From Sarcomyxa edulis (taxonomy: Eukaryota; Basidiomycota; Agaricomycetes; Agaricales; Mycenaceae): DNA of 64,000 bases. The notes below the pieces were generated by a model. It was given only the letters and a program-made list of their open reading frames with translations. It ran no database searches and was not told the origin of the DNA. Of this stretch, positions 1 through 12,500 are shown in pieces (positions within the stretch are counted from its first letter, which is position 1; every line of letters begins with the position of its first letter). Location of the stretch: assembly GCA_009761415.1 (NCBI GenBank), contig QUOL01000012.1:1-64000 (forward strand), written 5' to 3'. A program made the position numbers and the translations under genes.

Positions 1-294
1 CCGTCACAAAACACCCTATTCCGTGACATTTCGTGACTGAACGCCCTATTCCGTCACCTTTTTCGTCCGTTTTTTTGCCCTTGTGAAATTGACTCTCAGG
101 GGTTTAGTGGAATAGGGGCGCCCTATTCCCGCGGATTAAGAAACAAGGGACGCCCTATCCGTGCCAACGCCCTATTCCGTCAAACAAAAACACCCTATCC
201 TGACATTCGTGACTGAAGCCTATTTACTTTTCGTGTTTTCTTGAAAACCTGTTGTGGCCTATTCCGGATAAGAAACATAGGGTTACTCGGGGTT
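1..294. repeat. Degraded end of an S1 subtelomeric repeat unit
   Basis: This stretch matches the last ~300 bases of the 1.5-kb S1 unit but differs by many small insertions and deletions. The usual terminal palindrome is broken, several CCCTATTCC nonamers have lost bases, and the end motif at about 277-294 (GGATAAGAAACATAG) survives. The other S1 copies are far more alike. The copy is therefore either decayed or poorly sequenced, as happens near a contig end. No gene is seen. Confidence 0.7.
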
Positions 295-1075
295 ATTTCT
301 GTCTTTTAGCTCGGGGTTACACGGGGTTATTTCCATGTCGTTTGAACTCGGGTTACACGGGGTTATTTCCGTGTCGTTTCAGCTCGAAGTTACTCGGGGT
401 TAGTTTGGACTCACTTGGTGTCGATGGCTCCAAATAGTGGAGTGTCATCTTATTTGAACATTGTAACCCTAAGTGTTCTTGCATCAGACTTGGTGTTGGT
501 GACTCCAGTTTCAAATAGTGGGATGTCGTCTTATTTGGAATGTGAGTCTGACTATGTTGACTTGATCCACAATTCATCTTAGACTTGGTGTTGTGACTGG
601 TGTTGGTGACTCAGTTTCAAATAGTGGGGCGTCATCTTATTTGAAACATTGTAACCCTAAGTGTTCTTGCATCAGACTTGGTGTTGGTGACTCAGTTTCA
701 AATAGTGGGATGTCGTCTTATTTGGAATGTGAGTCTGACTATGTTGACTTGATCCACAATTCATCTTAGACTTAGTGTTGGTGACTGGTGTTGGTGACTC
801 AGTTTCAAATAGTGGGGCGTCATCTTATTTGGAATGTGGGTCTGACTGACTCTGTTGACTTGATCCACAATTGATTGTGATGCACATTTTATTTTGAAAC
901 GGTCGCTCGTTGACTTGTTTGAGATAGATCGGTTGCTGACTTGACTGACTGTCTGATTTGATGTCTGCACTGATGCTGACTCTGACCTGCACTGATACTG
1001 ACACTGACACTGACACTAACACTCTGACTCTGATACTAACTCGCACTTTTTTTTTATATGATCCTCAACCCTAAC

Positions 1076-1137
1076 ACCTAACACTAACCCTAACGCCTAA
1101 CACTAACCCTAACCGCCTAACTACCCCAACCCTAACG
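1076..1137. repeat. Interstitial telomere-type block inside S1
   Basis: A degenerate run of CCCTAAC, CCTAAC and ACTAAC motifs resembles the C-strand of a TTAGGG telomere. Equivalent blocks sit at about 2053-2128, 3559-3634, 5065-5140, 6571-6646, 8065-8140 and 27878-27952, once per S1 unit that extends far enough left. It is too degenerate and too regularly placed to be an active chromosome end. Confidence 0.75.
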
Positions 1138-4100
1138 TCCCAGCTGGGGGGTAGCGGCTGATTCCGATTACGGGTCTAACGGCTTCATCCCTGTTTCACT
1201 TGCGTTTTGACCGTTCTTTGTCTTGTATCGGTCTGTCCACTTCGATGGTTCCCTCTTTGATCTCATATTTTTGCGTCTCTGATGCATACACTTCATCTCG
1301 ATCTTGGGGTTGCACGGCTGAAGGTTGATTGCCTTCTTGTCTTGCCTCTCAGAGTTGGTTTTTCGTTTTTGTCGCAACTGATGCTTTGACCGTTCACTTT
1401 GGTCTTGGTGTATGGTTGACGTCTTCTCCACTTCGATGGTTCCCTCTTTGATCCATGATTTTTTACTTTTCTCTCAGACACGTCTTGGTACTCGCTTTTG
1501 CATTCTTGGATGTTCCAAATAACAAGCCAGTGTCTTATTTGGAAAATGCTCTGGCTCCTACTGTTGTGTCAAAGAACGCCCTATTCCGTCACAGGACGCC
1601 CTATTCCGTGACCGAACGCCCTATTCCGTCACAAAACACCCTATTCCGTGACATTTTGTGACTGAACGCCCTATTCCGTCACCTTTTTTGTCCGTTTTGC
1701 CTTGAAATGACCTCGGGGTTAGTGGAATAGGGCGCCCTATTCCCGGATAAGAAACATAGGACTTGGTGTTGGTGACTGGTGTTGGTGACTCAGTTTCAAA
1801 TAGTGGGGTGTCATCTTATTTGGAATGTGGGTCTGACTGACTCTGTTGACTTGAATCCACAATTGATTGTAATGCACATTTTATTTTTGAAGGGTCAGTC
1901 GTTGACTTGTTTGAGATAGGTCGGTTGCTGACTTGACTGCCTGTCTGATTTGATGTCTGCACTGATGCTGACTCTGACCTGCACTGATACTGACACTGAC
2001 ACTGACACTCTGACTCTGATACTAACTCGCACTTTTTTTTTATATGATCCTCAACCCTAACACCTAACACTAACCCTAACGCCTAACACTAACCCTAACC
2101 GCCTAACTACCCCAACCCTAACGTCCCAGCTGGGGGGGTAGCGGCTGATTCCGATTACGGGTCTAACGGCTTCATCCCTGTTTCACTTGCGTTTTGACCG
2201 TTCGTTGTCTTGATCGTCTTGTATCGGTCTGTCCACTTCGATGGTTCGCTCTTTGATCTGATATTTTTGCGTCTCTGATGCATACACTTCATCTCCATCT
2301 TGGGGTTGCACGGCTGAAGGTTGGTCTGCCTTCTTGTCTTGCCTCTCAGAGTCAGTCTCTGTTTTTGTCGCAACTGATGCGTTGACCGTTCACTTTGGTC
2401 TTTGTCTCGCGCTTGGTGGATGGTTGACGTCTTCTCCACTTCGATGGTTCCCTCTTTGATACCTGATTTTTACTTCTCACTCAGACACGCCTTGTCACTC
2501 GCTTTTGCGTTTTTTGATGTTTCCAAATAACAAGCCAGTGTCTTATTTGAAAAATGCTCTGGTTCCCTCTTTGATCCCTGATTTTTACTTGTCTCTCTCA
2601 GACACGTCTTGGTAGTCGCTTTTGCATTCTTGGATGTTCCAAATAACAAGCCAGTGTCTTATTTGGAAAATGCTCTGGCTCCTACTGTTGTGTCAAAGAA
2701 CGCCCTATTCCGTCACAGGACGCCCTATTCCGTGACCGAACGCCCTATTCCGTCACAAAACACCCTATTCCGTGACATTTCGTGACTGAACGCCCTATTC
2801 CGTCACCTTTTTCGTCCGTTTTGCCTTGAAATGACCTCGGGGTTAGTGGAATAGGGCGCCCTATTCCCGGATAAGAAACATATAATCCGGTCGCTTCTCA
2901 TAGCGTGACACTGGGGTAGCTTGGAGTTGTTTCCTTGTCCTTTGTCGTAAATGAGCTCGGGGTTACTCGGGGTTATTTCTGTGCTGTTTGAGCTCGGGGT
3001 TACACGGGGTTATTTCCATGTCGTTTGAACTCGGGGTTACACGGGGTTATTTCCGTGTTGTTTCAGCTCGAAGTTACTCGGGGTTGGTTTGGACTCACTT
3101 GGTGTCGATGGCTCCAAATAGTGGAGTGTCATCTTATTTGAAACATTGTAACCCTAAGTGTTCTTGCATCAGACTTGGTGTTGGTGACTCAGTTTCAAAT
3201 AGTGGGATGTCGTCTTATTTGGAATGTGAGTCTGACTATGTTGACTTGATCCACAATTCATCTTGGACTTGGTGTTGGTGACTGGTGTTGGTGACTCAGT
3301 TTCAAATAGTGGGGTGTCATCTTATTTGGAATGTGGGTCTGACTGACTCTGTTGACTTGAATCCACAATTGATTGTAATGCACATTTTATTTTTGAAGGG
3401 TCAGTCGTTGACTTGTTTGAGATAGGTCGGTTGCTGACTTGACTGACTGTCTGATTTGATGTCTGCACTGATGCTGACTCTGACCTGCACTGATACTGAC
3501 ACTGACACTGACACTCTGACTCTGATACTAACTCGCACTTTTTTTTTATATGATCCTCAACCCTAACACCTAACACTAACCCTAACGCCTAACACTAACC
3601 CTAACCGCCTAACTACCCCAACCCTAACGTCCCAGCTGGGGGGGTAGCGGCTGATTCCGATTACGGGTCTAACGGCTTCATCCCTGTTTCACTTGCGTTT
3701 TGACCGTTCGTTGTCTTGATCGTCTTGTATCGGTCTGTCCACTTCGATGGTTCGCTCTTTGATCTGATATTTTTGCGTCTCTGATGCATACACTTCATCT
3801 CCATCTTGGGGTTGCACGGCTGAAGGTTGGTCTGCCTTCTTGTCTTGCCTCTCAGAGTCAGTCTCTGTTTTTGTCGCAACTGATGCGTTGACCGTTCACT
3901 TTGGTCTTTGTCTCGCGCTTGGTGGATGGTTGACGTCTTCTCCACTTCGATGGTTCCCTCTTTGATACCTGATTTTTACTTCTCACTCAGACACGCCTTG
4001 TCACTCGCTTTTGCGTTTTTTGATGTTTCCAAATAACAAGCCAGTGTCTTATTTGAAAAATGCTCTGGTTCCCTCTTTGATCCCTGATTTTTACTTGTCT

Positions 4101-7100
4101 CTCTCAGACACGTCTTGGTAGTCGCTTTTGCATTCTTGGATGTTCCAAATAACAAGCCAGTGTCTTATTTGGAAAATGCTCTGGCTCCTACTGTTGTGTC
4201 AAAGAACGCCCTATTCCGTCACAGGACGCCCTATTCCGTGACCGAACGCCCTATTCCGTCACAAAACACCCTATTCCGTGACATTTCGTGACTGAACGCC
4301 CTATTCCGTCACCTTTTTCGTCCGTTTTGCCTTGAAATGACCTCGGGGTTAGTGGAATAGGGCGCCCTATTCCCGGATAAGAAACATATAATCCGGTCGC
4401 TTCTCATAGCGTGACACTGGGGTAGCTTGGAGTTGTTTCCTTGTCCTTTGTCGTAAATGAGCTCGGGGTTACTCGGGGTTATTTCTGTGCTGTTTGAGCT
4501 CGGGGTTACACGGGGTTATTTCCATGTCGTTTGAACTCGGGGTTACACGGGGTTATTTCCGTGTTGTTTCAGCTCGAAGTTACTCGGGGTTGGTTTGGAC
4601 TCACTTGGTGTCGATGGCTCCAAATAGTGGAGTGTCATCTTATTTGAAACATTGTAACCCTAAGTGTTCTTGCATCAGACTTGGTGTTGGTGACTCAGTT
4701 TCAAATAGTGGGATGTCGTCTTATTTGGAATGTGAGTCTGACTATGTTGACTTGATCCACAATTCATCTTGGACTTGGTGTTGGTGACTGGTGTTGGTGA
4801 CTCAGTTTCAAATAGTGGGGTGTCATCTTATTTGGAATGTGGGTCTGACTGACTCTGTTGACTTGAATCCACAATTGATTGTAATGCACATTTTATTTTT
4901 GAAGGGTCAGTCGTTGACTTGTTTGAGATAGGTCGGTTGCTGACTTGACTGACTGTCTGATTTGATGTCTGCACTGATGCTGACTCTGACCTGCACTGAT
5001 ACTGACACTGACACTGACACTCTGACTCTGATACTAACTCGCACTTTTTTTTTATATGATCCTCAACCCTAACACCTAACACTAACCCTAACGCCTAACA
5101 CTAACCCTAACCGCCTAACTACCCCAACCCTAACGTCCCAGCTGGGGGGGTAGCGGCTGATTCCGATTACGGGTCTAACGGCTTCATCCCTGTTTCACTT
5201 GCGTTTTGACCGTTCGTTGTCTTGATCGTCTTGTATCGGTCTGTCCACTTCGATGGTTCGCTCTTTGATCTGATATTTTTGCGTCTCTGATGCATACACT
5301 TCATCTCCATCTTGGGGTTGCACGGCTGAAGGTTGGTCTGCCTTCTTGTCTTGCCTCTCAGAGTCAGTCTCTGTTTTTGTCGCAACTGATGCGTTGACCG
5401 TTCACTTTGGTCTTTGTCTCGCGCTTGGTGGATGGTTGACGTCTTCTCCACTTCGATGGTTCCCTCTTTGATACCTGATTTTTACTTCTCACTCAGACAC
5501 GCCTTGTCACTCGCTTTTGCGTTTTTTGATGTTTCCAAATAACAAGCCAGTGTCTTATTTGAAAAATGCTCTGGTTCCCTCTTTGATCCCTGATTTTTAC
5601 TTGTCTCTCTCAGACACGTCTTGGTAGTCGCTTTTGCATTCTTGGATGTTCCAAATAACAAGCCAGTGTCTTATTTGGAAAATGCTCTGGCTCCTACTGT
5701 TGTGTCAAAGAACGCCCTATTCCGTCACAGGACGCCCTATTCCGTGACCGAACGCCCTATTCCGTCACAAAACACCCTATTCCGTGACATTTCGTGACTG
5801 AACGCCCTATTCCGTCACCTTTTTCGTCCGTTTTGCCTTGAAATGACCTCGGGGTTAGTGGAATAGGGCGCCCTATTCCCGGATAAGAAACATATAATCC
5901 GGTCGCTTCTCATAGCGTGACACTGGGGTAGCTTGGAGTTGTTTCCTTGTCCTTTGTCGTAAATGAGCTCGGGGTTACTCGGGGTTATTTCTGTGCTGTT
6001 TGAGCTCGGGGTTACACGGGGTTATTTCCATGTCGTTTGAACTCGGGGTTACACGGGGTTATTTCCGTGTTGTTTCAGCTCGAAGTTACTCGGGGTTAGT
6101 TTGGACTCACTTGGTGTCGATGGCTCCAAATAGTGGAGTGTCATCTTATTTGAAACATTGTAACCCTAAGTGTTCTTGCATCAGACTTGGTGTTGGTGAC
6201 TCAGTTTCAAATAGTGGGATGTCGTCTTATTTGGAATGTGAGTCTGACTATGTTGACTTGATCCACAATTCATCTTGGACTTGGTGTTGGTGACTGGTGT
6301 TGGTGACTCAGTTTCAAATAGTGGGGTGTCATCTTATTTGGAATGTGGGTCTGACTGACTCTGTTGACTTGAATCCACAATTGATTGTAATGCACATTTT
6401 ATTTTTGAAGGGTCAGTCGTTGACTTGTTTGAGATAGGTCGGTTGCTGACTTGACTGACTGTCTGATTTGATGTCTGCACTGATGCTGACTCTGACCTGC
6501 ACTGATACTGACACTGACACTGACACTCTGACTCTGATACTAACTCGCACTTTTTTTTTATATGATCCTCAACCCTAACACCTAACACTAACCCTAACGC
6601 CTAACCCTAACCCTAACCGCCTAACTACCCCAACCCTAACGTCCCAGCTGGGGGGGTAGCGGCTGATTCCGATTACGGGTCTAACGGCTTCATCCCTGTT
6701 TCACTTGCGTTTTGACCGTTCTTTGTCTTGTATCGGTCTGTCCACTTCGATGGTTCCCTCTTTGATCTCATATTTTTGCGTCTCTGATGCATACACTTCA
6801 TCTCGATCTTGGGGTTGCACGGCTGAAGGTTGATTGCCTTCTTGTCTTGCCTCTCAGAGTTGGTTTTTCGTTTTTGTCGCAACTGATGCTTTGACCGTTC
6901 ACTTTGGTCTTGGTGTATGGTTGACGTCTTCTCCACTTCGATGGTTCCCTCTTTGATCCATGATTTTTTACTTTTCTCTCAGACACGTCTTGGTACTCGC
7001 TTTTGCATTCTTGGATGTTCCAAATAACAAGCCAGTGTCTTATTTGGAAAATGTTCTGGCTCCTACTGTTGTGTCAAAGAACGCCCTATTCCGTCACAGG

Positions 7101-8590
7101 ACGCCCTATTCCGTGACCGAACGCCCTATTCCGTCACAAAACACCCTATTCCGTGACATTTCGTGACTGAACGCCCTATTCCGTCACCTTTTTCGTCCGT
7201 TTTGCCTTGAAATGACCTCGGGGTTAGTGGAATAGGGCGCCCTATTCCCGGATAAGAAACATAGCGTGACGCTGGGGTAGCTTGGAGTTGTTTCCTTGTC
7301 GTTTGTCGTAAATGAGCTCGGGGTTACTCGGGGTTATTTCTGTGCTGTTTGAGCTCGGGGTTACACGGGGTTATTTCCATGTCGTTTGAACTCGGGGTTA
7401 CACGGGGTTATTTCCGTGTTGTTTCAGCTCGAAGTTACTCGGGGTTAGTTTGGACTCACTTGGTGTCATAGTGGAGTGTCATCTCATTTGAAACATTGTA
7501 ACTCTAAGCATCAGACTTGGTGTTGGTGACTCAGTTTCCAAATAGTGGGATGTCGTCTTATTTGGAATGTGAGTCTGACTATGTTGACTTGATCCACAAT
7601 TCATCTTAGACTTGGTGTTGGTGACTCAGTTTCAAATAGTGGGGTGTCGTCTTATTTGGAATGTGGGCTGTTAGAGTTTTCTTGGACTTGGTGTTGGTGA
7701 CTCAGTTTCAAATAGTGGGATGTCGTCTTATTTGGAATGTGAGTCTGACTATGTTGACTTGATCCACAATTCATCTTAGACTTGGTGTTGGTGACTGGTG
7801 TTGGTGACTCAGTTTCAAATAGTGGGGCGTCATCTTATTTGGAATGTGAGTCTGACTGACTCTGTTGACTTGATCCACAATTGATTGTGATGCACATTTT
7901 ATTTTTGAAACGGTCGCTCGTTGACTTGTTTGAGATAGGTCGGTTGCTCACTTGACTGACTGTCTGACTATCTTGATTTTGTATGTGAGTTGATGTCTGC
8001 ACTGACACTGACACTGACACTCTGACTCTGATACTAACTCGCACTTTTTTTTTATATGATCCTCAACCCTAACACCTAACACTAACCCTAACGCCTAACA
8101 CTAACCCTAACCGCCTAACTACCCCAACCCTAACGTCCCAGCTGGGGGGGTAGCGGCTGATTCCGATTACGGGTCTAACGGCTTCATCCCTGTTTCACTT
8201 GCGTTTTGACCGTTCTTTGTCTTGTATCGGTCTGTCCACTTCGATGGTTCCCTCTTTGATCTCATATTTTTGCGTCTCTGATGCATACACTTCATCTCGA
8301 TCTTGGGGTTGCACGGCTGAAGGTTGATTGCCTTCTTGTCTTGCCTCTCAGAGTTGGTTTTTCGTTTTTGTCGCAACTGATGCTTTGACCGTTCACTTTG
8401 GTCTTGGTGTATGGTTGACGTCTTCTCCACTTCGATGGTTCCCTCTTTGATCCATGATTTTTTACTTTTCTCTCAGACACGTCTTGGTACTCGCTTTTGC
8501 ATTCTTGGATGTTCCAAATAACAAGCCAGTGTCTTATTTGGAAAATGCTCTGGCTCCTACTGTTGTGTCAAAGAACGCCCTATTCCGTCA

Positions 8591-8758
8591 CAGGACGCCC
8601 TATTCCGTGACCGAACGCCCTATTCCGTCACAAAACACCCTATTCCGTGACATTTCGTGACTGAACGCCCTATTCCGTCACCTTTTTCGTCCGTTTTGCC
8701 TTGAAATGACCTCGGGGTTAGTGGAATAGGGCGCCCTATTCCCGGATAAGAAACATAG
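8591..8758. repeat. CCCTATTCC nonamer cluster plus terminal 20-bp palindrome (one example of many)
   Basis: Five iterations of CCCTATTCCGTSAC are followed by the palindrome GGAATAGGGCGCCCTATTCC and the end CGGATAAGAAACATAG. The same cluster ends every S1 copy (for example 1587-1759, 2700-2880, 4206-4386, 9537-9719, 28388-28572). The GTCAC/GTGAC tails alternate in orientation between neighbouring iterations. Such a cluster could bind a protein, but that is not shown by the sequence. Confidence 0.85.
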
Positions 8759-9580
8759 GTTCCCTCTTTGATCCATGATTTTTTACTTTTCTCTCAGACA
8801 CGTCTTGGTACTCGCTTTTGCATTCTTGGATGTTCCAAATAACAAGCCAGTGTCTTATTTGGAAAATGCTCTGGCTCCTACTGTTGTGTCAAAGAACGCC
8901 CTATTCCGTCACAGGACGCCCTATTCCGTGACCGAACGCCCTATTCCGTCACAAAACACCCTATTCCGTGACATTTCGTGACTGAACGCCCTATTCCGTC
9001 ACCTTTTTCGTCCGTTTTGCCTTGAAATGACCTCGGGGTTAGTGGAATAGGGCGCCCTATTCCCGGATAAGAAACATAGGTTCGCTCTTTGATCTGATAT
9101 TTTTGCGTCTCTGATGCATACACTTCATCTCCATCTTGGGGTTGCACGGCTGAAGGTCGGTCTGCCTTCTTGTCTTGCCTCTCAGAGTCAGTCTCTGTTT
9201 TTGTCGCAACTGATGCGTTGACCGTTCACTTTGGTCTTTGTCTCGCGCTTGGTGGATGGTTGACGTCTTCTCCACTTCGATGGTTCCCTCTTTGATACCT
9301 GATTTTTACTTCTCACTCAAACACGTCTTGTCACTCGCTTTTGCGTTTTTTGATGTTTCCAAATAACAAGCCAGTGTCTTATTTGAAAGATGCTCTGGTT
9401 CCCTCTTTGATCCCTGATTTTTACTTGTCTCTCTCAGACACGTCTTGGTAGTCGCTTTTGCATTCTTGGATGTTCCAAATAACAAGCCAGTGTCTTATTT
9501 GGAAAATGCTCTGGCTCCTACTGTTGTGTCAAAGAACGCCCTATTCCGTCACAGGACGCCCTATTCCGTGACCGAACACC

Positions 9581-12500
9581 CTATTCCGTCACAAAACACC
9601 CTATTCCGTGACATTTCGTGACTGAACGCCCTATTCCGTCACCTTTTTCGTCCGTTTTGCCTTGAAATGACCTCGGGGTTAGTGGAATAGGGCGCCCTAT
9701 TCCCGGATAAGAAACATAGTAGTCGTAGTTGGCAAAGTGCATCATCTTCTTCAAGTCGATCCATCCTAGTGCATGTCCTACAAACTTGGTGCCTGCTTGA
9801 CGACATGAGATGAACGGCCTATGACTGAAGTCTCTTGGTATAAACTGTCCATGTTGTGCCCAGCATACCACGCAGTATGGACTGAGTGATGCTACCATGA
9901 CTTTGAGAAGTCGTGCCTTTGCGTCTAGTGTTTGGATGGACCGGTGATAGATGGAGACGTCAAGTTGAACAGATATTCCGGGTCTTGCATTTGTGGGTGG
10001 TGCTATTGATGTGTGGGTTACCGCTGGCAAAGATGTGATGTTGACTTCTGATATGCTGGATAGTGGTATCGATGCAAGCGATGTTGTCCGTGATGCTGTT
10101 CCGTCAAAGAAGCTTTGGTCAATGTTCATGATTGTGTTGTCGTCCCATTCATCAAAAAGCATCTTGAATTCGTCCGTGTCTGAGTCCGTGTCTACGGCAA
10201 GTGTTGGCGCTGGTGCTGGTGCTGGTGCTGGATCAATAAGAAGATTGTCGATAGCTTTGAGAATCTCTGTGTCTGGGTCGCATATGTCGCATAGAGCTGC
10301 ACCAGGAATATCTCGACATCGAGTTCCTGTTCCATCCATGATCTCTCCTACTCCAAATCGTCTGCATTCCGTTTCATTGTGAGCCCATGCTTTTGCTTGG
10401 TCGGCGCATTGGAGGTCGATAGTGTCTGGTGGTGCTGGGATGTAACATGTATTTTGATGCACTAGGAATACGTATGATGTTTCTCCGTTGCGACCTGTTC
10501 GTCCTGCGCCTTGATACAAGTTGATGAATCCAAATGGGATGTGATAGAAGATGGCTACCCCAGCATCTGGATGATCGATGCCGTGAATCATTCCTGTTGT
10601 TGCCACGATCCATTGATTAAGTCCTGATGTCCATGCCAATTCGTTGTGTCCACGTTCAGATGCATCCATACCTGCATGCGATATGCAGTTGCCAAATGAA
10701 GTACCAAGTTCTTCTGCGTCCCTTTGTGAAGTGACAAAGATAATCCCACCGCGTTTTGTACCGTCAGACTTGACTAACACTTGTTGTGTAAGATAGTTTG
10801 CCAGATCTACAATGAACCTTGTTGCCGTTGTAGTTGCGGTCTCGTATGTCACAACATGGTATGTGATCTGAGGCTGATATGTTGGGGCACGAATAACAAG
10901 TGTCGAGTTGGGTAGAGCCGTCGCTTTCAAGAAATGTGGCATCAGAACTTTGGGAAGTGATGCTGTCAGATAGATTTTTTGTGTTGCAAAGTTAGCCAAT
11001 TTGAGTATCCGTTCGAATGCTGGGCGGTGGCTGGCACTAGTAACGATTTGATGCGCTTCATCAATAATCAAACGTATTGCTTTTTGTTCAATCGAGCGCC
11101 AGTATCTGTATAAAATATAATTCAATAAGCTACACAAATGAAAAGTAATATTTGAGCGTACTGTTCGAACTTCCTATGTGCTGCTGTTTCCAATGCCACA
11201 AATACCAGTCTTGAATTTCCAACACCTTTTGAGCTGACTTTCCATTGAGTCACTGGTATACCAAGTCGTTGTGCCCGTTGAATTTGATCTGTCATTAATG
11301 CCTTGTTGGGAATGACAATGAAAGTGTGGAAATCCTGTTCTTGGAACTGTGGTAAAAGATAGACCAAACTTTTGCCACCACCGGTAGGAAGAATTGCAAT
11401 GAAATTGTGTTTGCGATCCATGGCTGTTAGTACCATCTCTTTTTGATAAGGTGATTTGAATGTTGGATTGAGTTTCCCAGGAAAGCATTGTCGTAAAAGG
11501 TGTTGTAGTTGCTCATCCGCTCCAGGTGTCGTTGCCCGTAAGACACAAGTTGATTCTGATATGTCTGTATCTGTTCTTGCTTCTTCATCTGCCATACGTG
11601 TTTCAAAAGCTTCTTGTTCCTCGTGTGTCAAGTAAAGATCCTCCATGTCCAAGGATGTTGGAGCAGGAGATTGTTTAGGTGTTGCAGGAATCTGATGATG
11701 AAGACTTGGTGGTGGTGGTGGATGGAAGACTGGTTCCCGTATTATTGATTGTGGCCCTAAAGATCTCCCAAAGCCACGTTGCATTGCTTCTGCAATTCCG
11801 TCTGCAACCACCTTTTGCATTTTGTCTTCCAATTGAACCTGCATCTTGTTGATCTCTCCGGTAATAGTCGCTGTCAGATGTTGGAGAAGGAATGTTGGAT
11901 CAAAGGAAGGGGGAACTTGACCGGTAGTAATAGGAGCATCCGTAGTTTGTTGTTTGCGAATTGTGTCTTGAACCTGTCGCCGGATATGAAGGGGTAGCAT
12001 CCTGGGAAATCCTTCACGGAAACCTGTCAACTCCCACCACTTTTCCGATACATGTCCAAACCGCAGTAGAAGATCGCTGGACATGCAAGGAAGATGTCCA
12101 ACTTCTGGTGCATAGATTCTACGCGAGGTACCAAGACCGTGTCCCCGTTGGGCTGCCAATACATCGTCCTCGTCTTCATCAATTTCGTATTCGGAACCGA
12201 GATATGTCCGTGCAATTTGAACTGTGAGTTGACGATAGGGACGAACACTGACTGCAACACCACAGTGTGATCCTGTAAAATCTTCCAAATCTCTGCTAAA
12301 TTGGTCTTCACCAACATGTTTCCCCATCCTGACCCACAAGTATTCATCGTAAAGCTGACCAATTTCTTCACCCCAAAGAATTCTAGCAAAGTCGCGTTCC
12401 ATTGGTCGAATGATTAAGAGATAGATCTCTAAGATACGAGCCAATCGGGGATGGGCCTTGATTGGAATGAAGACATCACGGCGTATCATGTTTTCTGTTT

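Larger units (their letters stand above)
295..9719. repeat. S1 subtelomere-like repeat array (1.5-kb units, full and truncated)
   Basis: Head-to-tail copies of one repeat end at 1759, 2880, 4386, 5892, 7263, 8758, 9079 and 9719. Two full units (2881-4386, 4387-5892) are 1506 bp each and look identical in the sections compared. The others are shorter because their left end starts at different points of the unit. Each full unit has, in order: short GGGGTTA-rich repeats; hairpin-forming CAAATA...TTATTTGG blocks; TGACTGAC-type simple repeats; a degenerate CCCTAAC telomere-type block; a stretch ending in CCAAATAA-N12-TTATTTGG; five CCCTATTCC nonamers; and the 20-bp palindrome GGAATAGGGCGCCCTATTCC followed by CGGATAAGAAACAT. 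Short open frames recur in every copy but resemble no protein and are taken as chance. Confidence 0.9.

Noticed and set aside
2053..2128. CCCTAAC block as a true telomere
   Set aside because: It is degenerate, internal, and recurs once per repeat unit with identical flanks.
1168..9275. Recurrent 60-97-codon frames in the S1 repeats, on both strands
   Set aside because: They repeat only because the DNA repeats, differ in length between variants, overlap each other and the telomere-type blocks, and resemble no protein.
9993..10382. 129-codon plus-strand frame opposite TLH-A
   Set aside because: It is a shadow of the helicase exon; its Gly/Ala run mirrors the Ala-Pro repeat of the real frame.
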